From NCBI GenBank assembly GCA_012514975.1, contig JAAYZF010000196.1, forward strand, positions 1 to 43,547: a DNA stretch of 43,547 bases, read 5' to 3'. Made by a program: the position numbers and the translations under genes. The stretch is from a bacterium (lineage in GTDB: Bacteria > Auribacterota > UBA3054 > JAAYZF01). This document shows, in pieces, positions 19,011 to 29,827 of this stretch. Under the pieces are notes generated by a model. That model did not search any database and was not told the DNA's origin. It saw only the letters and a program-made list of their open reading frames with translations. Positions within the stretch are counted from its first letter, which is position 1; each line of letters begins with the position of its first letter.

Positions 19011-21221
19011 ATGCGGTTGAACACACCATTGCCTCCCCGTGTCGCAGCGGCGTTCGCCGCCGCGCTTCCGCCCGGCGAGCACGTCATACTGTCCTGCATC
19101 GGGGACCTGACGCTTTCCCGCGCGTTCGGCCCGTGCTATGTTGCGGTGACGCGGACATGCGTGGCCGTCGCGGACGACGGCACGCCGCCGCGCGTGCTGC
19201 GCCTCTCCGGCATCGCCGAGGTCAAGACGCTCGAACTGTTCGGCTCGGGCGCCCTTGCCGCCGTGGGCGGCGGGGACGAGACGGTTCTCTGCTACTACTC
19301 GAAGGCCTGCGTCCCCGAGTTCGCCGTTCTGTGCCGCGCGATGAACGACGTGATCAAGGGACGCGAGCCCGTGCTTCCCGACGAGCACGAGGCGGCCTAC
19401 TGCGCCAAGTGCGGCGCGCCGCTGCCCGAGCGCGGACAGCACTGCCCGCTGTGCGTGCCCACGCTCACCATTTTCCGCAGAATCATCGGCTTGCTTGCGC
19501 CGTACCGCGTGCGCACGTTCATCCTGATGGCTGCGACGCTCGTCACGGTCGCCACGCAGATGGTTCCGCCATATCTTACCAAGCGCATCTTCGACAACGT
19601 CATCGAGAAGAAGCAGTACGGCACGCTGCCCCTCTGGATCGGCGGGATGGTCGCCTGCGCCGTCGTCCGCCTCGTGGCGCGCTACCTTGGCGACGGGCTC
19701 GTCTCGTGGCTCGGCGGGAGGATCGTGGCGGACCTGCGCGCGCGGCTGCACACCCGGCTCCTTCTGCTCCGGCTCAACTACTTCGACAAGCGCGGCTCGG
19801 GCGAGACGGTGAGCCGCGTGATGTACGACACGACCGAGCTGTTTCACTTCCTCAACGACGGCCTGCCGTATTTCCTGACGAACTGCATCCTCTTCGTCTC
19901 GATCGCCGTCGTGCTGCTCATGCTCGATGTGCGCCTGGCGCTGCTGGTGTTCTTCCCCGTGCCGCTGCTGCTGGTGGGCAGCAGGTGGTTCTGGCGGCGG
20001 TTGATCCCGCTGTTCCACAAGCGCGGCAGCAGGATCGACACGCTGCACTCGATACTCAACGAATCGATCGAAGGCATCACCGCCATCAAGTCGTTCTCGC
20101 GCGAGAACTCGCGCAGCCGCCTGTTCGGCGGCGTGAACGAACACGTCTTCCGCGCCAATTTCGGCATCGACAGCACCTTCATCGGCTTCTCCGAGATGAT
20201 GTTCTTCATCATGTCGCTGGGCGTGACGGGCGTCTGGTACTTCTCCGCGCGACGCATCGTGAATGCCGATCCCACGCTCACCTTCGGCACCGTCCTCGCC
20301 TTCGTCGGCTACATCTGGCTCTTCTACGGCCCGCTCCAGTGGTTCACCGCCGTCATGAACTGGATGACCCACGCCTTCGCCGGCGCCGAACGCATCTTCA
20401 CCATCCTTGACACAGTGCCCGAGACGTACGACGCGCCCAACGCCATTCCCGTGCCGCGCATCCGAGGCGCCATCGCGTTCAATGACGTGCGTTTCAGCTA
20501 CGAGCGCGGCAAGGAGATCATCAAAGGCGTCACGTTCGACATCGCCCCCGGCCAGATGATCGGCCTCGTCGGGAAATCCGGCGCGGGCAAGAGCACCATC
20601 ATCAAACTCATCTGCCGGTTCTACGACGTCGATGCCGGCCTCATCACCATCGACGGCCATCCGGTCGGCGATCTCAAGATCAACGACCTGCGCGGACAGA
20701 TCGGCCTGGTGTCCCAGGAGCCCTTCCTGTTCAACGCGAGCATTCTCGAGAACATCCGGTACAGCAAGCCCGACGCTTCGTTCGCGGAAGTCGTCAACGC
20801 CGCCCGCGCAGCCCGCGCGCACGAGTTCATCCTGGGCAAGGAGGAGGGGTACGACACGCTCATCGGCGAACGCGGCGCCCAGCTCTCCGGCGGCGAACGC
20901 CAGCGCATCGCCATCGCCCGCGCCATCCTGCACAACCCGCCGATCCTCATCCTCGACGAGGCCACCTCGTCCATCGACCTTGAAACCGAGAAGGCCATCC
21001 AGGAGGCCATCTCAAACCTCATCCAGGGCCGCACCACCATCGCCATCGCCCACCGGCTGACCACCCTGCGCCACGCCAGCAAGCTCATCGTCCTGGATGA
21101 AGGCAGAGTCGCGGAGATGGGCACGCATGACGAGCTGGTGGCGCGCGACGGCCAGTATGCGCGGCTCGTGCGCGTGCAGAACGAGCTGAGCGCGCTGCGG
21201 TCCCAGGCATGGAGCGAGTAA
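19011..21221 (+). CDS. ABC transporter, fused permease/ATPase, with extra N-terminal domain and Cys4 zinc-ribbon-like knuckle
   Basis: N-terminal ~130 aa then '[18 protein letters not shown]'; type I exporter TMD; Walker A '[16 protein letters not shown]', Q-loop, '[16 protein letters not shown]', Walker B '[14 protein letters not shown]', 'AHRLTTL'. Start moved to ATG 19011 from 18600. Confidence 0.93.
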   Translation: MRLNTPLPPRVAAAFAAALPPGEHVILSCIGDLTLSRAFGPCYVAVTRTCVAVADDGTPPRVLRLSGIAEVKTLELFGSGALAAVGGGDETVLCYYSKACVPEFAVLCRAMNDVIKGREPVLPDEHEAAYCAKCGAPLPERGQHCPLCVPTLTIFRRIIGLLAPYRVRTFILMAATLVTVATQMVPPYLTKRIFDNVIEKKQYGTLPLWIGGMVACAVVRLVARYLGDGLVSWLGGRIVADLRARLHTRLLLLRLNYFDKRGSGETVSRVMYDTTELFHFLNDGLPYFLTNCILFVSIAVVLLMLDVRLALLVFFPVPLLLVGSRWFWRRLIPLFHKRGSRIDTLHSILNESIEGITAIKSFSRENSRSRLFGGVNEHVFRANFGIDSTFIGFSEMMFFIMSLGVTGVWYFSARRIVNADPTLTFGTVLAFVGYIWLFYGPLQWFTAVMNWMTHAFAGAERIFTILDTVPETYDAPNAIPVPRIRGAIAFNDVRFSYERGKEIIKGVTFDIAPGQMIGLVGKSGAGKSTIIKLICRFYDVDAGLITIDGHPVGDLKINDLRGQIGLVSQEPFLFNASILENIRYSKPDASFAEVVNAARAARAHEFILGKEEGYDTLIGERGAQLSGGERQRIAIARAILHNPPILILDEATSSIDLETEKAIQEAISNLIQGRTTIAIAHRLTTLRHASKLIVLDEGRVAEMGTHDELVARDGQYARLVRVQNELSALRSQAWSE

Positions 21222-21232
21222 GGAATGCATCG

Positions 21233-21703
21233 ATGAGCCCGGCAGACTCAATCATCTTCACACGCAAGGGCGACCGCGTGCTCATGACGCGCGACGGGGC
21301 CGGCGAAACGCCTGTGACGCTTGCCTGGGCGCGCCCCGTCTCGAGCATCGGCCGCGAAGTCGCCGTCCTCGATGAGAAGGGGCACGAACTCCTCATGCTC
21401 GATTCGCTCGACGAGCTCGAACCCGCATCGCGCGCCGTCGCCGCTGAGGAACTGGGACGCCGCTATCTCGTCGCCGTCATCACCCGCGTCGTCCGCACCC
21501 GCTCGCACTACGGCGAGCGCTACTGGGATGTCGAGACGGACCGCGGGCCGCGCTCGTTCGTCATCAAGAGCCCCGCCGTCCACATCCACTGGATTTCCGA
21601 CGACCGCCTGGTCATCAAGGACACCTTCGGCAACCGGTTCGAAATCCCTTCGCTCCGCCGTCTCGATCCCGCGTCGCGCGCCGAGGTCGAGAGAATACTC
21701 TGA
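21233..21703 (+). CDS. DUF1854 family protein
   Basis: Immediately downstream of the ABC exporter; 'RRYLVAVITRVVRTRSHYGERYWDVETDRGPRSFVIKSPAVHIHWISDDRLVIKDTFGNRFEIPSLRRLDPASRAEVERIL' is DUF1854-like. Confidence 0.8.
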   Translation: MSPADSIIFTRKGDRVLMTRDGAGETPVTLAWARPVSSIGREVAVLDEKGHELLMLDSLDELEPASRAVAAEELGRRYLVAVITRVVRTRSHYGERYWDVETDRGPRSFVIKSPAVHIHWISDDRLVIKDTFGNRFEIPSLRRLDPASRAEVERIL

Positions 21704-21794
21704 CGTACACGCGGCCAGCCACTGCAGACGCCGATCCTGCGCCGTACAGCGGCCCGGCACATCTTCCTATACCTTGGTCTGGAGCAATGAGAAC

Positions 21795-22274
21795 ATGGTC
21801 CCCAAGAACACAATCTGTCTCTGGTATGACGGAACCGCACTGGACGCCGCAACGTTCTACGCCGCGACGTTCCCGGACAGCTCGGTGGGAACGGTCCTTC
21901 GCGCGCCTGCCGACTATCCCGCGGGCAAGCAGGGCGATGTCTTGACGGTCGAGTTCACCGTGATCGGCATCCCTTGCCTCGGCCTGAACGGCGGCCCGGA
22001 GTTCACGCACAACGAGGCCTTCTCGTTCCAGGTGGCGACTGACGACCAGGCCGAGACGGACCGCTTGTGGAACGCGGTCGTGGGCAACGGCGGGCAGGAG
22101 AGCGCCTGCGGCTGGTGCAAGGACAAGTGGGGCCTGTCGTGGCAGATCACGCCGCGCGCGCTCACTGCCGCAATCGCCGATCCCGATCCCGCCGCAGCCA
22201 AGCGCGCTTTCGAGGCGATGATGCAGATGACAAAGATCGACATCGCGGCGATCGAAGCGGCCCGGCGCGGCTGA
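21795..22274 (+). CDS. VOC/PhnB-like glyoxalase-superfamily protein
   Basis: 'NTICLWYDGTALDAATFYAATFPDSSVGTVLRAP', 'VEFTVIGIPCLGLNGGPEFTHNEAFSFQVATDDQAETDRLWNAVV', 'CGWCKDKWGLSWQITP'. Confidence 0.9.
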   Translation: MVPKNTICLWYDGTALDAATFYAATFPDSSVGTVLRAPADYPAGKQGDVLTVEFTVIGIPCLGLNGGPEFTHNEAFSFQVATDDQAETDRLWNAVVGNGGQESACGWCKDKWGLSWQITPRALTAAIADPDPAAAKRAFEAMMQMTKIDIAAIEAARRG

Positions 22275-22617
22275 CACGCAGGAACCTCCGTGTGCGATGG
22301 CCGCGAACTGCTCCGGCTAGGGCGAGCGGGGGGCAGGTGACGCATGAAAGGCACACCGGACATCGGCGGCCTGTTCTGGCATCATATAAGCGGTGTTATA
22401 CGCTTATTACCGCGGTTGGAGACGCCCATGACGCCTGAATAACTGCGCACACGCCAGGCGGCGCTCGAACGCGCCCGAATCCGCAGTGGGCACGGCCTCC
22501 ATGAAGGGAGCTGAGATGCTGCATTGACGGGCGCAAAGCACCCATCCGCGCAATCCGTAGTTCACCACCCTTGTTGACCTCTAGAGAAAAGCGCTGGGGA
22601 CTTACTACTTCAGCACT

Positions 22618-22646
22618 TTTACACATGGCAGCGGGTCTGCTATAAT
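22618..22646 (+). promoter_or_regulatory. Sigma70-type promoter for uvrA-like gene
   Basis: TTTACA 22618-22623, 17-nt spacer, TATAAT 22641-22646; ATG at 22667. Confidence 0.65.
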
Positions 22647-22666
22647 CATACTAGACCTGAATTACT

Positions 22667-25600
22667 ATGCCAGAAGCGACCATTGATATCCGCGGCGCGC
22701 GCCAGAACAACCTCAAAGGGTTCGATCTCGCCCTGCCGCTCAATGAGCTCATCGTCGTCACCGGCGTCAGCGGCTCCGGCAAGTCCTCGCTCGCGTTCGA
22801 CACCATCTACGCCGAAGGCCAGCGCCGGTACGTCGAGACATTCTCGCCGTACGCGCGCCAGTTCCTCGAACGCATGGACAAACCGCGGGCTGACCGCATC
22901 GACGGCATTCCGCCCGCCATCGCCATCGACCAGACGAATCCCGTCCGCACGTCGCGCTCGACCGTGGGGACGATGACCGAGCTTAATGACCACATCAAGC
23001 TCCTGTTCGCGCGGGCGGCGCGGTTGTACTGCCGCGCCTGCGGCCGCCGCGTCGAGCGCGATACGCCCGAGAGCATTTTCCAGCGCGTGTGCGAGGCAAT
23101 GGCGCCGCGCGGCGATGCCGCGTTGCTCGTCACGTTCCCCGCGCGCATCCGCCCCGGCTCGTCACCAGACGAGGCGCGCGCGCTGCTCGCGCGGGACGGC
23201 TACACCCGGTTCCTGCCCCTGGAGGGCGACGCGCTCGAAGTGGTGCAGGACCGTCTGCGATTCTCACCTGCGCAGCGCACGCGTTTCGTCGAGGACATCG
23301 AGGCGGCGTTCGAGCACGGCGGCGGCCGCGTGGCCATCCGGCCAATCGGCCCGGACGGCCAGCCCGAGGCGCCGTTGCCCTTCTCCGCGGACCTTCACTG
23401 CGCCGCGTGCGACATCCATTACCGCGACCCGGTGCCGAACACCTTCTCGTTCAACTCGCCCATCGGCGCGTGCGACATATGCCGCGGTTTCGGCCGCGTG
23501 ATCGGGATCGATTACGACCTCGTGATTCCCGACAAGGCAAAAACGCTCGCGGGGGGCGCGGTCAAACCGTGGCAGTCTGCCAGCCAGCATGAATGCCAGG
23601 ACGACCTGCTGAAATCTGCGAAGCGGCGCGGCATCCCCGTTGATGTCCCATGGTACAAGCTCACCGATGCACAGCGCGCATGGGTGATCGACGGCGAGGG
23701 CCGCTGGGAGGATGGCCTCTGGTATGGCGTCAAACGGTTCTTCGAATGGCTCGAAGCGCGCAGCTACCGCATGCACATCCGCGTCCTGCTCTCGCGCTAC
23801 CGTGCCTATCGCACCTGCACCGCCTGCGGCGGCGCGCGGCTCAAGCCCGAGTCGCTTCTCTGGCGGATCGGCCCGGAGGCGGGGATGACGATGCACCAGG
23901 TGCAGGCGCTGCCGATCAGCGACTGCGCGGCATTCTTCCACACTCTGCCCCTCCCCGCCGCCGTCGATGAGGCAACAGCGCTGCTGCTTGGCGAAATCCG
24001 CACGCGTCTGGACTACCTGATCGAGGTGGGCCTCGGCTATCTGACGCTCGACCGGCAGTCACGCACGCTCAGCGGCGGGGAAGTGCAGCGCATCAACCTT
24101 ACCACGGCGCTGGGCACCTCGCTGGTCAACACGCTCTTCGTGCTTGACGAACCGAGCATCGGCCTGCATCCGCGTGATATCAGCCGCCTTGTCGGCGTGC
24201 TGCACCGGCTGCGCGACGCGGGCAACACGCTCATTGTTGTCGAGCACGACCCCGAGGTGATCCGCGCGGCGGACCGTGTGATCGATCTTGGCCCCGGCCC
24301 GGGCGAACGCGGAGGAGAGATCGTGTTCCAGGGCAGCGTGCGCGCACTGCTCCGCTCGCGGCGTTCGCTGACGGCGCAGTATCTCTCGGGCAGGCGGACG
24401 GTGGTCGAATCGGCGCGGCAGCCGCGTGCGCCAGGGGAGGACGGTTCGCTGCGCATTCTTGGCGCACGGGCGCACAACCTGAAGGACATCGACGTCACGA
24501 TCCCGCTGCATCGCCTTGTGTGCATCACGGGCGTGAGCGGCTCGGGCAAGTCCACCATGGTGCAGGATGTGCTCTATTACGGGCTGCGCACGCTGAAAAG
24601 CATGCCGCTCGAACAGCCGGGCGCGCACCGTGCAATCGAGGGGCATGAGCAGATCACCGACGTCGTGCTCGTCGACCAGTCGCCGATCGGGAAGACGACG
24701 CGGTCGAATCCCGCGAGTTACGTTGGCGCGCTTGATCCGATCCGCGCGCTGTTCGCCCGTGAGCCGCTGGCGCGCGAACGCACGTATACTGCGGGAACGT
24801 TCAGCTTCAATGCCGGCACGGGCCGCTGCCCCGCGTGCAGCGGCAACGGGTTCCAGCACATCGAGATGCAGTTCCTCAGCGACGTCTATCTCCGCTGCCC
24901 CGACTGCGACGGGAAACGATACCGGCAGGAAGTGCTCGACGTCACGCTCGACCCGCCCGCGAACGCGGCGGCCACCGGCGCGCGCGCCACGCCGCAGTCC
25001 ATTGCCGATGTGCTCGACATGACCGTGAGCGAAGCGCGGGCGTTCTTTGCAGCGCATCCGGACGTGCTGCGCGGGCTCGAACCGCTCGACGCGGTCGGCC
25101 TCGGCTACATGAAACTTGGCCAGCCCGTGCCGACGCTCAGCGGCGGCGAGGCGCAGCGGCTGAAACTTGCCGGCCATCTTGCCACTGCCGTCCGCCCGGG
25201 TGACGAACGGCACACGCTGTTCCTGTTTGACGAGCCCACGACGGGACTGCATTTCGACGACATCGCCACGCTGCTGCGCGCGCTGCATGAACTCGTCGCA
25301 CGCGGCCATTCGGTCATCGTGATCGAACACAATCTCGATGTCATCCGCGCGGCCGACTGGATCATCGATCTCGGCCCTGAAGGCGGCGACGCGGGCGGCC
25401 GCATCGTGTACAAGGGCATGCCGGCGGACATTGCCGCGTGCGCGGAAAGCCATACCGGCGCTGCATTGCGGGCCGCGAGTGCGCCGATGCCTGAGCCGCC
25501 GCGCACGCGCGGCGCAGCGCGCGCAACCCGCCAGCCGCAGCGTATTCGCGTCCATAACGCCCGCGAACACAACCTCAAAGGCATCGACCTCTCCATCCCG

Positions 25601-28144
25601 CGCGATACGCTTACCGTCATCACCGGCGTCAGCGGCAGCGGCAAGAGCACCGTCGCGTTTGACATCCTCTTCGGCGAGGGCCAGCGCCGCTATCTCGAAT
25701 CGCTCAACGCGTATGCACGCCAGTTCGTCCAGCCTGCCGCGCGGCCCGACGTGGACGCGTTGTACGGCATCCCGCCCACCGTTGCCATCGAGCAGCGCAT
25801 CAGCCGCGGCGGCCGGAAGAGCACGGTGGCGACGGTGACGGAGCTGCATCATTTCCTGCGGCTGCTGTTCGTCAAGCTGGGTGTGCAACACTGCCCGGAC
25901 TGCAATGTGCCCATCCGGCCCCAGAGTGTTGACATGATCGCCGCGCAACTGCTGCGCGACTGCCGCGGGAAGCGCGTGACGATCCTTGCGCCGCTGGTTC
26001 GTGCGCGGAAAGGGTACTACACCGACCTCGCTGCCTGGGCCGCCGGGAAAGGCATCACCCACCTGCGTGTCGACGGCGTGATGACCCCTGTCGCGCCATG
26101 GCCGCGTCTCGACCGTTTTCGCGAGCATGACATCGAGATGCCCGTCGGCGCCATTGACGTCTCTCCCGCCGCGGCCGTGGAGCTGCGCGCGCTCATCGCG
26201 CGGGCGGCCGGCGCGGGTAAAGGCGTGCTGCACGCGCTTCCCGCGCGCGGCCGCGCCGTGGTGCTCTCGACTCTTCGCGCCTGCCCGTCGTGCGGCCGCG
26301 GCTTCACCGAGCTTGACCCGCGGCTCTTTTCATACAACTCGAAGCATGGATGGTGCACGGAATGCTACGGCACCGGCTTGCAGTTGCGCGGCTTCGACGA
26401 GGAGCAGACCGGCGAGGAAATCTGGTGGAACGCCTGGTGGGACGGCCCGGAGAAGCCCTGCCCCGCGTGCCACGGCAGGCGCCTGCGGCCCGAGGCGCTC
26501 GCCGTGCGCTACCGCGGGCGGACGATTGACGACTACGCCGCCCTGTCCGTCCGTGGTGCCGCCGCGCTGTTCGCCGCACTGCGTCTCGACGGGCGCGAGG
26601 AGCAAATCGCGCGTGATATCGTCGCGGAAATCCGCGCACGGCTCGCCTTCCTCGGCGAGGTGGGCCTTGCGTACCTCACGCTCGACCGCGCGGCACCCAC
26701 GCTCAGCGGCGGCGAGGCGCAGCGCATCCGCCTTGCGGCCCAACTCGGCTCGAATCTCCGCGGTGTATGTTATATTCTCGACGAGCCGACTATCGGGCTC
26801 CATGCGCGCGACAACCGCATGCTTCTTCACACGCTCGAGGGCCTGCAGGCCAAGGGCAACACCGTCGTCGTGGTCGAGCATGACGATGAGACGATCCGTC
26901 GCGCGGGCCACGTGATCGATCTTGGCCCCGGTGCGGGCCGCGCGGGGGGCGAGGTGGTCGCCGCGGGAAGCGTCGCGAAACTCATGCGCTCGCCGCGTTC
27001 GGTGACGGGCCGTCTCCTGCGCGCGCCATTGCGCCATCCGTTTGTGGCTCAGCGTCCGGTGACGGGCCGCACGCCGTCGTTGCGCATCGAGCGCGCCTGC
27101 CTGCACAACCTGCGCAACGTCACCGCACGCGTTCCCCTCGGCCGTCTTGTCTGCGTCACCGGCGTAAGCGGAAGCGGCAAGAGCACCCTCGTGCGCGACA
27201 TCCTTCATGATAACCTTGCCCGCATGCTCGCCCGTGCAGGCCGCCGTGCGCGCACGGCGTTCGTGCCCTCATGCTGCAAAGCGCTGCGCGGCGCAGACCG
27301 CGTCGCCCGCGTGCTCGAAGTCGACCAGACGCCCATCGGCAAGACGCCGCGCTCATGCCCCGCCACATACGTCGGCATCTGGGATGACATCCGCCGCATC
27401 TTCGCCGGCACAGCCGAGGCGCGCATGCGCGGCTACGGCCCCTCGCGCTTCTCGTTCAACACCAAGGGCGGCCGGTGCGAACAGTGCGAAGGCCAGGGCG
27501 TGAGGAAAATCGAGATGAGCTTCCTGCCCGACGTCACCGTCAAATGTGACGCCTGCGGCGGCGCGCGGTTCGGCCAGGAGACGCTTGCCGTCCATTTCAA
27601 AGGTGCGAGCATCGCGAATGTGCTCGCGATGAGCGTTGACGAAGCCGCGGCGTTCTTCGCCGCGCATGCGTCCGTCAGCCATGCGCTGCGGCTGCTGCAG
27701 GACGTGGGCCTCGGCTATCTCGCCCTTGGACAGCAGAGCCCGACGCTCAGCGGCGGCGAGGCGCAGCGCATCAAGCTCGTGCGCGAACTCGCCAGGACGA
27801 AGCCCGCGGATGAAGCGCCGCGCCCCGATGCCCGCAGGGCCGCCCCGGCCGCCGGCACGCTCTACGTGCTTGATGAACCGACCATCGGGCTTCACATGGC
27901 CGACGTCGAAAAGCTGGTCCGCGTCCTCCACCGCCTCGTCGACGCGGGCCACAGCGTCGTGATCATCGAGCACAACCTCGATGTCATCGCCGAGGCTGAC
28001 TGGGTGATCGATCTTGGCCCCGAGGGAGGCGACGAGGGAGGCCGGATCGTCGCTTGCGGCCCGCCGGAGCAGGTGGCGCGCGCGAAGCGCACGTCGCACA
28101 CGGGTGCCGTGCTCGCCGGGTTCCTCAAGGCGCGAACACGCTGA
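22667..28144 (+). CDS. uvrA: Double-length UvrA (two tandem UvrA modules in one polypeptide)
   Basis: 1825 aa; four Walker A motifs GVSGSGKS(S/T), four LSGGE(V/A)QR signatures, two 'GRC..C.G.G...IEM.FL.DV...C..C.G.R(Y/F)' zinc modules. Confidence 0.95.
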   Translation: MPEATIDIRGARQNNLKGFDLALPLNELIVVTGVSGSGKSSLAFDTIYAEGQRRYVETFSPYARQFLERMDKPRADRIDGIPPAIAIDQTNPVRTSRSTVGTMTELNDHIKLLFARAARLYCRACGRRVERDTPESIFQRVCEAMAPRGDAALLVTFPARIRPGSSPDEARALLARDGYTRFLPLEGDALEVVQDRLRFSPAQRTRFVEDIEAAFEHGGGRVAIRPIGPDGQPEAPLPFSADLHCAACDIHYRDPVPNTFSFNSPIGACDICRGFGRVIGIDYDLVIPDKAKTLAGGAVKPWQSASQHECQDDLLKSAKRRGIPVDVPWYKLTDAQRAWVIDGEGRWEDGLWYGVKRFFEWLEARSYRMHIRVLLSRYRAYRTCTACGGARLKPESLLWRIGPEAGMTMHQVQALPISDCAAFFHTLPLPAAVDEATALLLGEIRTRLDYLIEVGLGYLTLDRQSRTLSGGEVQRINLTTALGTSLVNTLFVLDEPSIGLHPRDISRLVGVLHRLRDAGNTLIVVEHDPEVIRAADRVIDLGPGPGERGGEIVFQGSVRALLRSRRSLTAQYLSGRRTVVESARQPRAPGEDGSLRILGARAHNLKDIDVTIPLHRLVCITGVSGSGKSTMVQDVLYYGLRTLKSMPLEQPGAHRAIEGHEQITDVVLVDQSPIGKTTRSNPASYVGALDPIRALFAREPLARERTYTAGTFSFNAGTGRCPACSGNGFQHIEMQFLSDVYLRCPDCDGKRYRQEVLDVTLDPPANAAATGARATPQSIADVLDMTVSEARAFFAAHPDVLRGLEPLDAVGLGYMKLGQPVPTLSGGEAQRLKLAGHLATAVRPGDERHTLFLFDEPTTGLHFDDIATLLRALHELVARGHSVIVIEHNLDVIRAADWIIDLGPEGGDAGGRIVYKGMPADIAACAESHTGAALRAASAPMPEPPRTRGAARATRQPQRIRVHNAREHNLKGIDLSIPRDTLTVITGVSGSGKSTVAFDILFGEGQRRYLESLNAYARQFVQPAARPDVDALYGIPPTVAIEQRISRGGRKSTVATVTELHHFLRLLFVKLGVQHCPDCNVPIRPQSVDMIAAQLLRDCRGKRVTILAPLVRARKGYYTDLAAWAAGKGITHLRVDGVMTPVAPWPRLDRFREHDIEMPVGAIDVSPAAAVELRALIARAAGAGKGVLHALPARGRAVVLSTLRACPSCGRGFTELDPRLFSYNSKHGWCTECYGTGLQLRGFDEEQTGEEIWWNAWWDGPEKPCPACHGRRLRPEALAVRYRGRTIDDYAALSVRGAAALFAALRLDGREEQIARDIVAEIRARLAFLGEVGLAYLTLDRAAPTLSGGEAQRIRLAAQLGSNLRGVCYILDEPTIGLHARDNRMLLHTLEGLQAKGNTVVVVEHDDETIRRAGHVIDLGPGAGRAGGEVVAAGSVAKLMRSPRSVTGRLLRAPLRHPFVAQRPVTGRTPSLRIERACLHNLRNVTARVPLGRLVCVTGVSGSGKSTLVRDILHDNLARMLARAGRRARTAFVPSCCKALRGADRVARVLEVDQTPIGKTPRSCPATYVGIWDDIRRIFAGTAEARMRGYGPSRFSFNTKGGRCEQCEGQGVRKIEMSFLPDVTVKCDACGGARFGQETLAVHFKGASIANVLAMSVDEAAAFFAAHASVSHALRLLQDVGLGYLALGQQSPTLSGGEAQRIKLVRELARTKPADEAPRPDARRAAPAAGTLYVLDEPTIGLHMADVEKLVRVLHRLVDAGHSVVIIEHNLDVIAEADWVIDLGPEGGDEGGRIVACGPPEQVARAKRTSHTGAVLAGFLKARTR

Positions 28145-28336
28145 GTTCCTTCTCGTGCGCCACGTAGTGCGTGCCCGCGCCCATAGTGTGCCCGTGAGGG
28201 CATCCGGAGCCGCAACACAGTGCGGCGTCTGTACGCGCATCTCTGTCCGCCGGGTTGCCAATGCGAATCTGAAAACAGTACACTAGAAGAGCCGGAAAGC
28301 CTGAACAGGCTGCATTACCAACGGCAAGGAGAATCA

Positions 28337-28819
28337 ATGACCATCGCGATTGGCTGCGACCACGGCGGGTACGCGCTGAAGACCATCCTCGTGCCCTTCC
28401 TCGAACAGAAAGGCATCACTGTCCGCGATGCCGGCGCGCATTCCACTGAGATCGTGCGCTATCCGTACTATGCGGCCGAAGTCGCCCGGGCCGTCGCGCG
28501 CGGAGAGGCCGACCGCGGCATCCTCATCTGCTCGACCGGCATCGGCATGAGCATGATCGCCAACAAGTTCAAGGGAATCCGCGCCGCGCTCTGCACCGAC
28601 ACCTACATGGCGAAGATGACCCGCGCGCACAACGACGCCAACATCCTCTGCCTCGGCGGCCGCATCACGGGCGACATGCTCGCGATGGACATCGTCGAGA
28701 CGTGGCTGGCGACGCCCTACGAGGGTGGCCGCCACGACATCTCGCTCGGCCTTATCCGCGACGCCGAAACGGCGATGACCAACGGCGAGCCCTGGGAGCC
28801 GAAAGGGACGCGTCGCTGA
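28337..28819 (+). CDS. rpiB: Ribose-5-phosphate isomerase B (RpiB/LacAB family)
   Basis: 'MTIAIGCDHGGYALKTILVPFL', 'GILICSTGIGMSMIANKFKGIRAALCTD', 'RAHNDANILCLGGRITG'. Confidence 0.95.
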   Translation: MTIAIGCDHGGYALKTILVPFLEQKGITVRDAGAHSTEIVRYPYYAAEVARAVARGEADRGILICSTGIGMSMIANKFKGIRAALCTDTYMAKMTRAHNDANILCLGGRITGDMLAMDIVETWLATPYEGGRHDISLGLIRDAETAMTNGEPWEPKGTRR

Positions 28820-28870
28820 GCGCCGCCACGGGGCCGCTCAATCCCGTGCGCCTCCCAGCTCCCCTTCGCA

Positions 28871-28975
28871 GCGATGGGCGGGATCACGACAAGCGCGGTG
28901 ACGCGAGTGAAGGAGCGTCTGGAGCGCAAACAGAAGCGCAATCGCGCGTTCCGGCGGCGCATCGAAACCATATGA
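28871..28975 (+). pseudogene. 3' relic of a REP-associated tyrosine transposase (RAYT)
   Basis: Frame from 28871 reads AMGGITTSAVTRVKERLERKQKRNRAFRRRIETI*, aligning to intact RAYT C-terminus AMGGITTSAITHAKRLMEEKLRKSTAFQRRVAAL. Confidence 0.75.
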
Positions 28976-29038
28976 AGGTCAATAGTCAGTCCCTGACCCT
29001 ACCACGCCCTGGCAAGATCCCCCCTGAGGTGTTTTGAT

Positions 29039-29581
29039 ATGGATAGCGCACGTTATGCATGGTCCCGGTATGGAGCCGTTCTCTTGTTAGTTGCCCTGCT
29101 GGCATTGCTGTGTGTTGCTCTTGCGGGGTGCGAAGCTGGCACTAAGGTCACCGTTATGGTCTCCCTTCCGCCCAATGTTGAGTATGGCGAAGGCCACACA
29201 GAGTCAGTCTCAGATACAAACCTGATGGCCGTGATCGCTGAGCGCGTTGATCTTGCTGCTACATCATCTGGCTTCAATCGTGATCACCAGTTAGAACGCA
29301 GTCTCGAGGCGGATTCAGGTGACAGGCTCAGCGCCATGCGGCATGAACGACTCATAGCAGTCTACATTAGGTTGCATAGGAATGTCCCTGGTTGGTCTCG
29401 CATCATGCTGTGGTCTCTTCGTGAAGCGTCAGCCAATATCGCCAGGGTTGATGTACTCGAATGGCATACGAGCCTCACTTCGCCCAGCCGTTTGTTCCTT
29501 GAGAGGCTGCAATCAGAATGTTCAGGTGAATTCGTGACGCAAGTTTCGCCAACGAATGTGCCGCCCAGTAAGTATGAGTAA
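29039..29581 (+). CDS. Putative lipoprotein, unknown function
   Basis: 180 aa; TM-like N-terminus ending in lipobox 'VALAGC'; no recognised domain. Confidence 0.55.
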   Translation: MDSARYAWSRYGAVLLLVALLALLCVALAGCEAGTKVTVMVSLPPNVEYGEGHTESVSDTNLMAVIAERVDLAATSSGFNRDHQLERSLEADSGDRLSAMRHERLIAVYIRLHRNVPGWSRIMLWSLREASANIARVDVLEWHTSLTSPSRLFLERLQSECSGEFVTQVSPTNVPPSKYE

Positions 29582-29631
29582 CTAGAGTGCATTCTGCTTG
29601 GTCGAAGAAGGTCATCGGCGGTCAGACCAGT

Positions 29632-29775
29632 GATGAACGATCCTACCTCTATGACGGACTGGACTGCATCGCTGAAGTGAGCCCGGCGGGGCTGGTGTAC
29701 CGGGAGTTCATGCGCGTCGGGAACGTCGGCGGCGTGGTTGCCGAGTTTATTGGCAACGATCCAACTGCGAGGGAA
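29632..29775 (+). pseudogene. Fragment of RHS/YD-repeat core protein
   Basis: Frame of ORF 29587-29823: 'SYLYDGLDCIAEVSPAGLVYREFMRVGNVGGVVAEF' resembles the RHS core motif (YxYDGxNxIxE...); coding ends at the transposon terminal repeat. Confidence 0.55.
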
Positions 29776-29801
29776 GGGTCAGGACTTGAATATAGACTTT
29801 T
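29776..29801. repeat. Left terminal inverted repeat of RAYT unit
   Basis: gggtcaggacttgaatatagactttt. Confidence 0.9.
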
Positions 29802-29821
29802 ACGGGCGGTTTTGGTATACT
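29793..29821 (+). promoter_or_regulatory. RAYT promoter with -35 inside the terminal repeat
   Basis: TAGACT 29793-29798 (within the TIR), 17-nt spacer, extended -10 TGG-TATACT (29816-29821); ATG 29828. Confidence 0.5.
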
Positions 29822-29827
29822 AAGGCC

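Noticed and set aside
29039-29823. Toxin-antitoxin pair formed by the lipoprotein ORF and the 78-aa ORF
   Set aside because: The second ORF is an RHS core fragment running into the transposon terminal repeat, and neither has antitoxin or toxin motifs.
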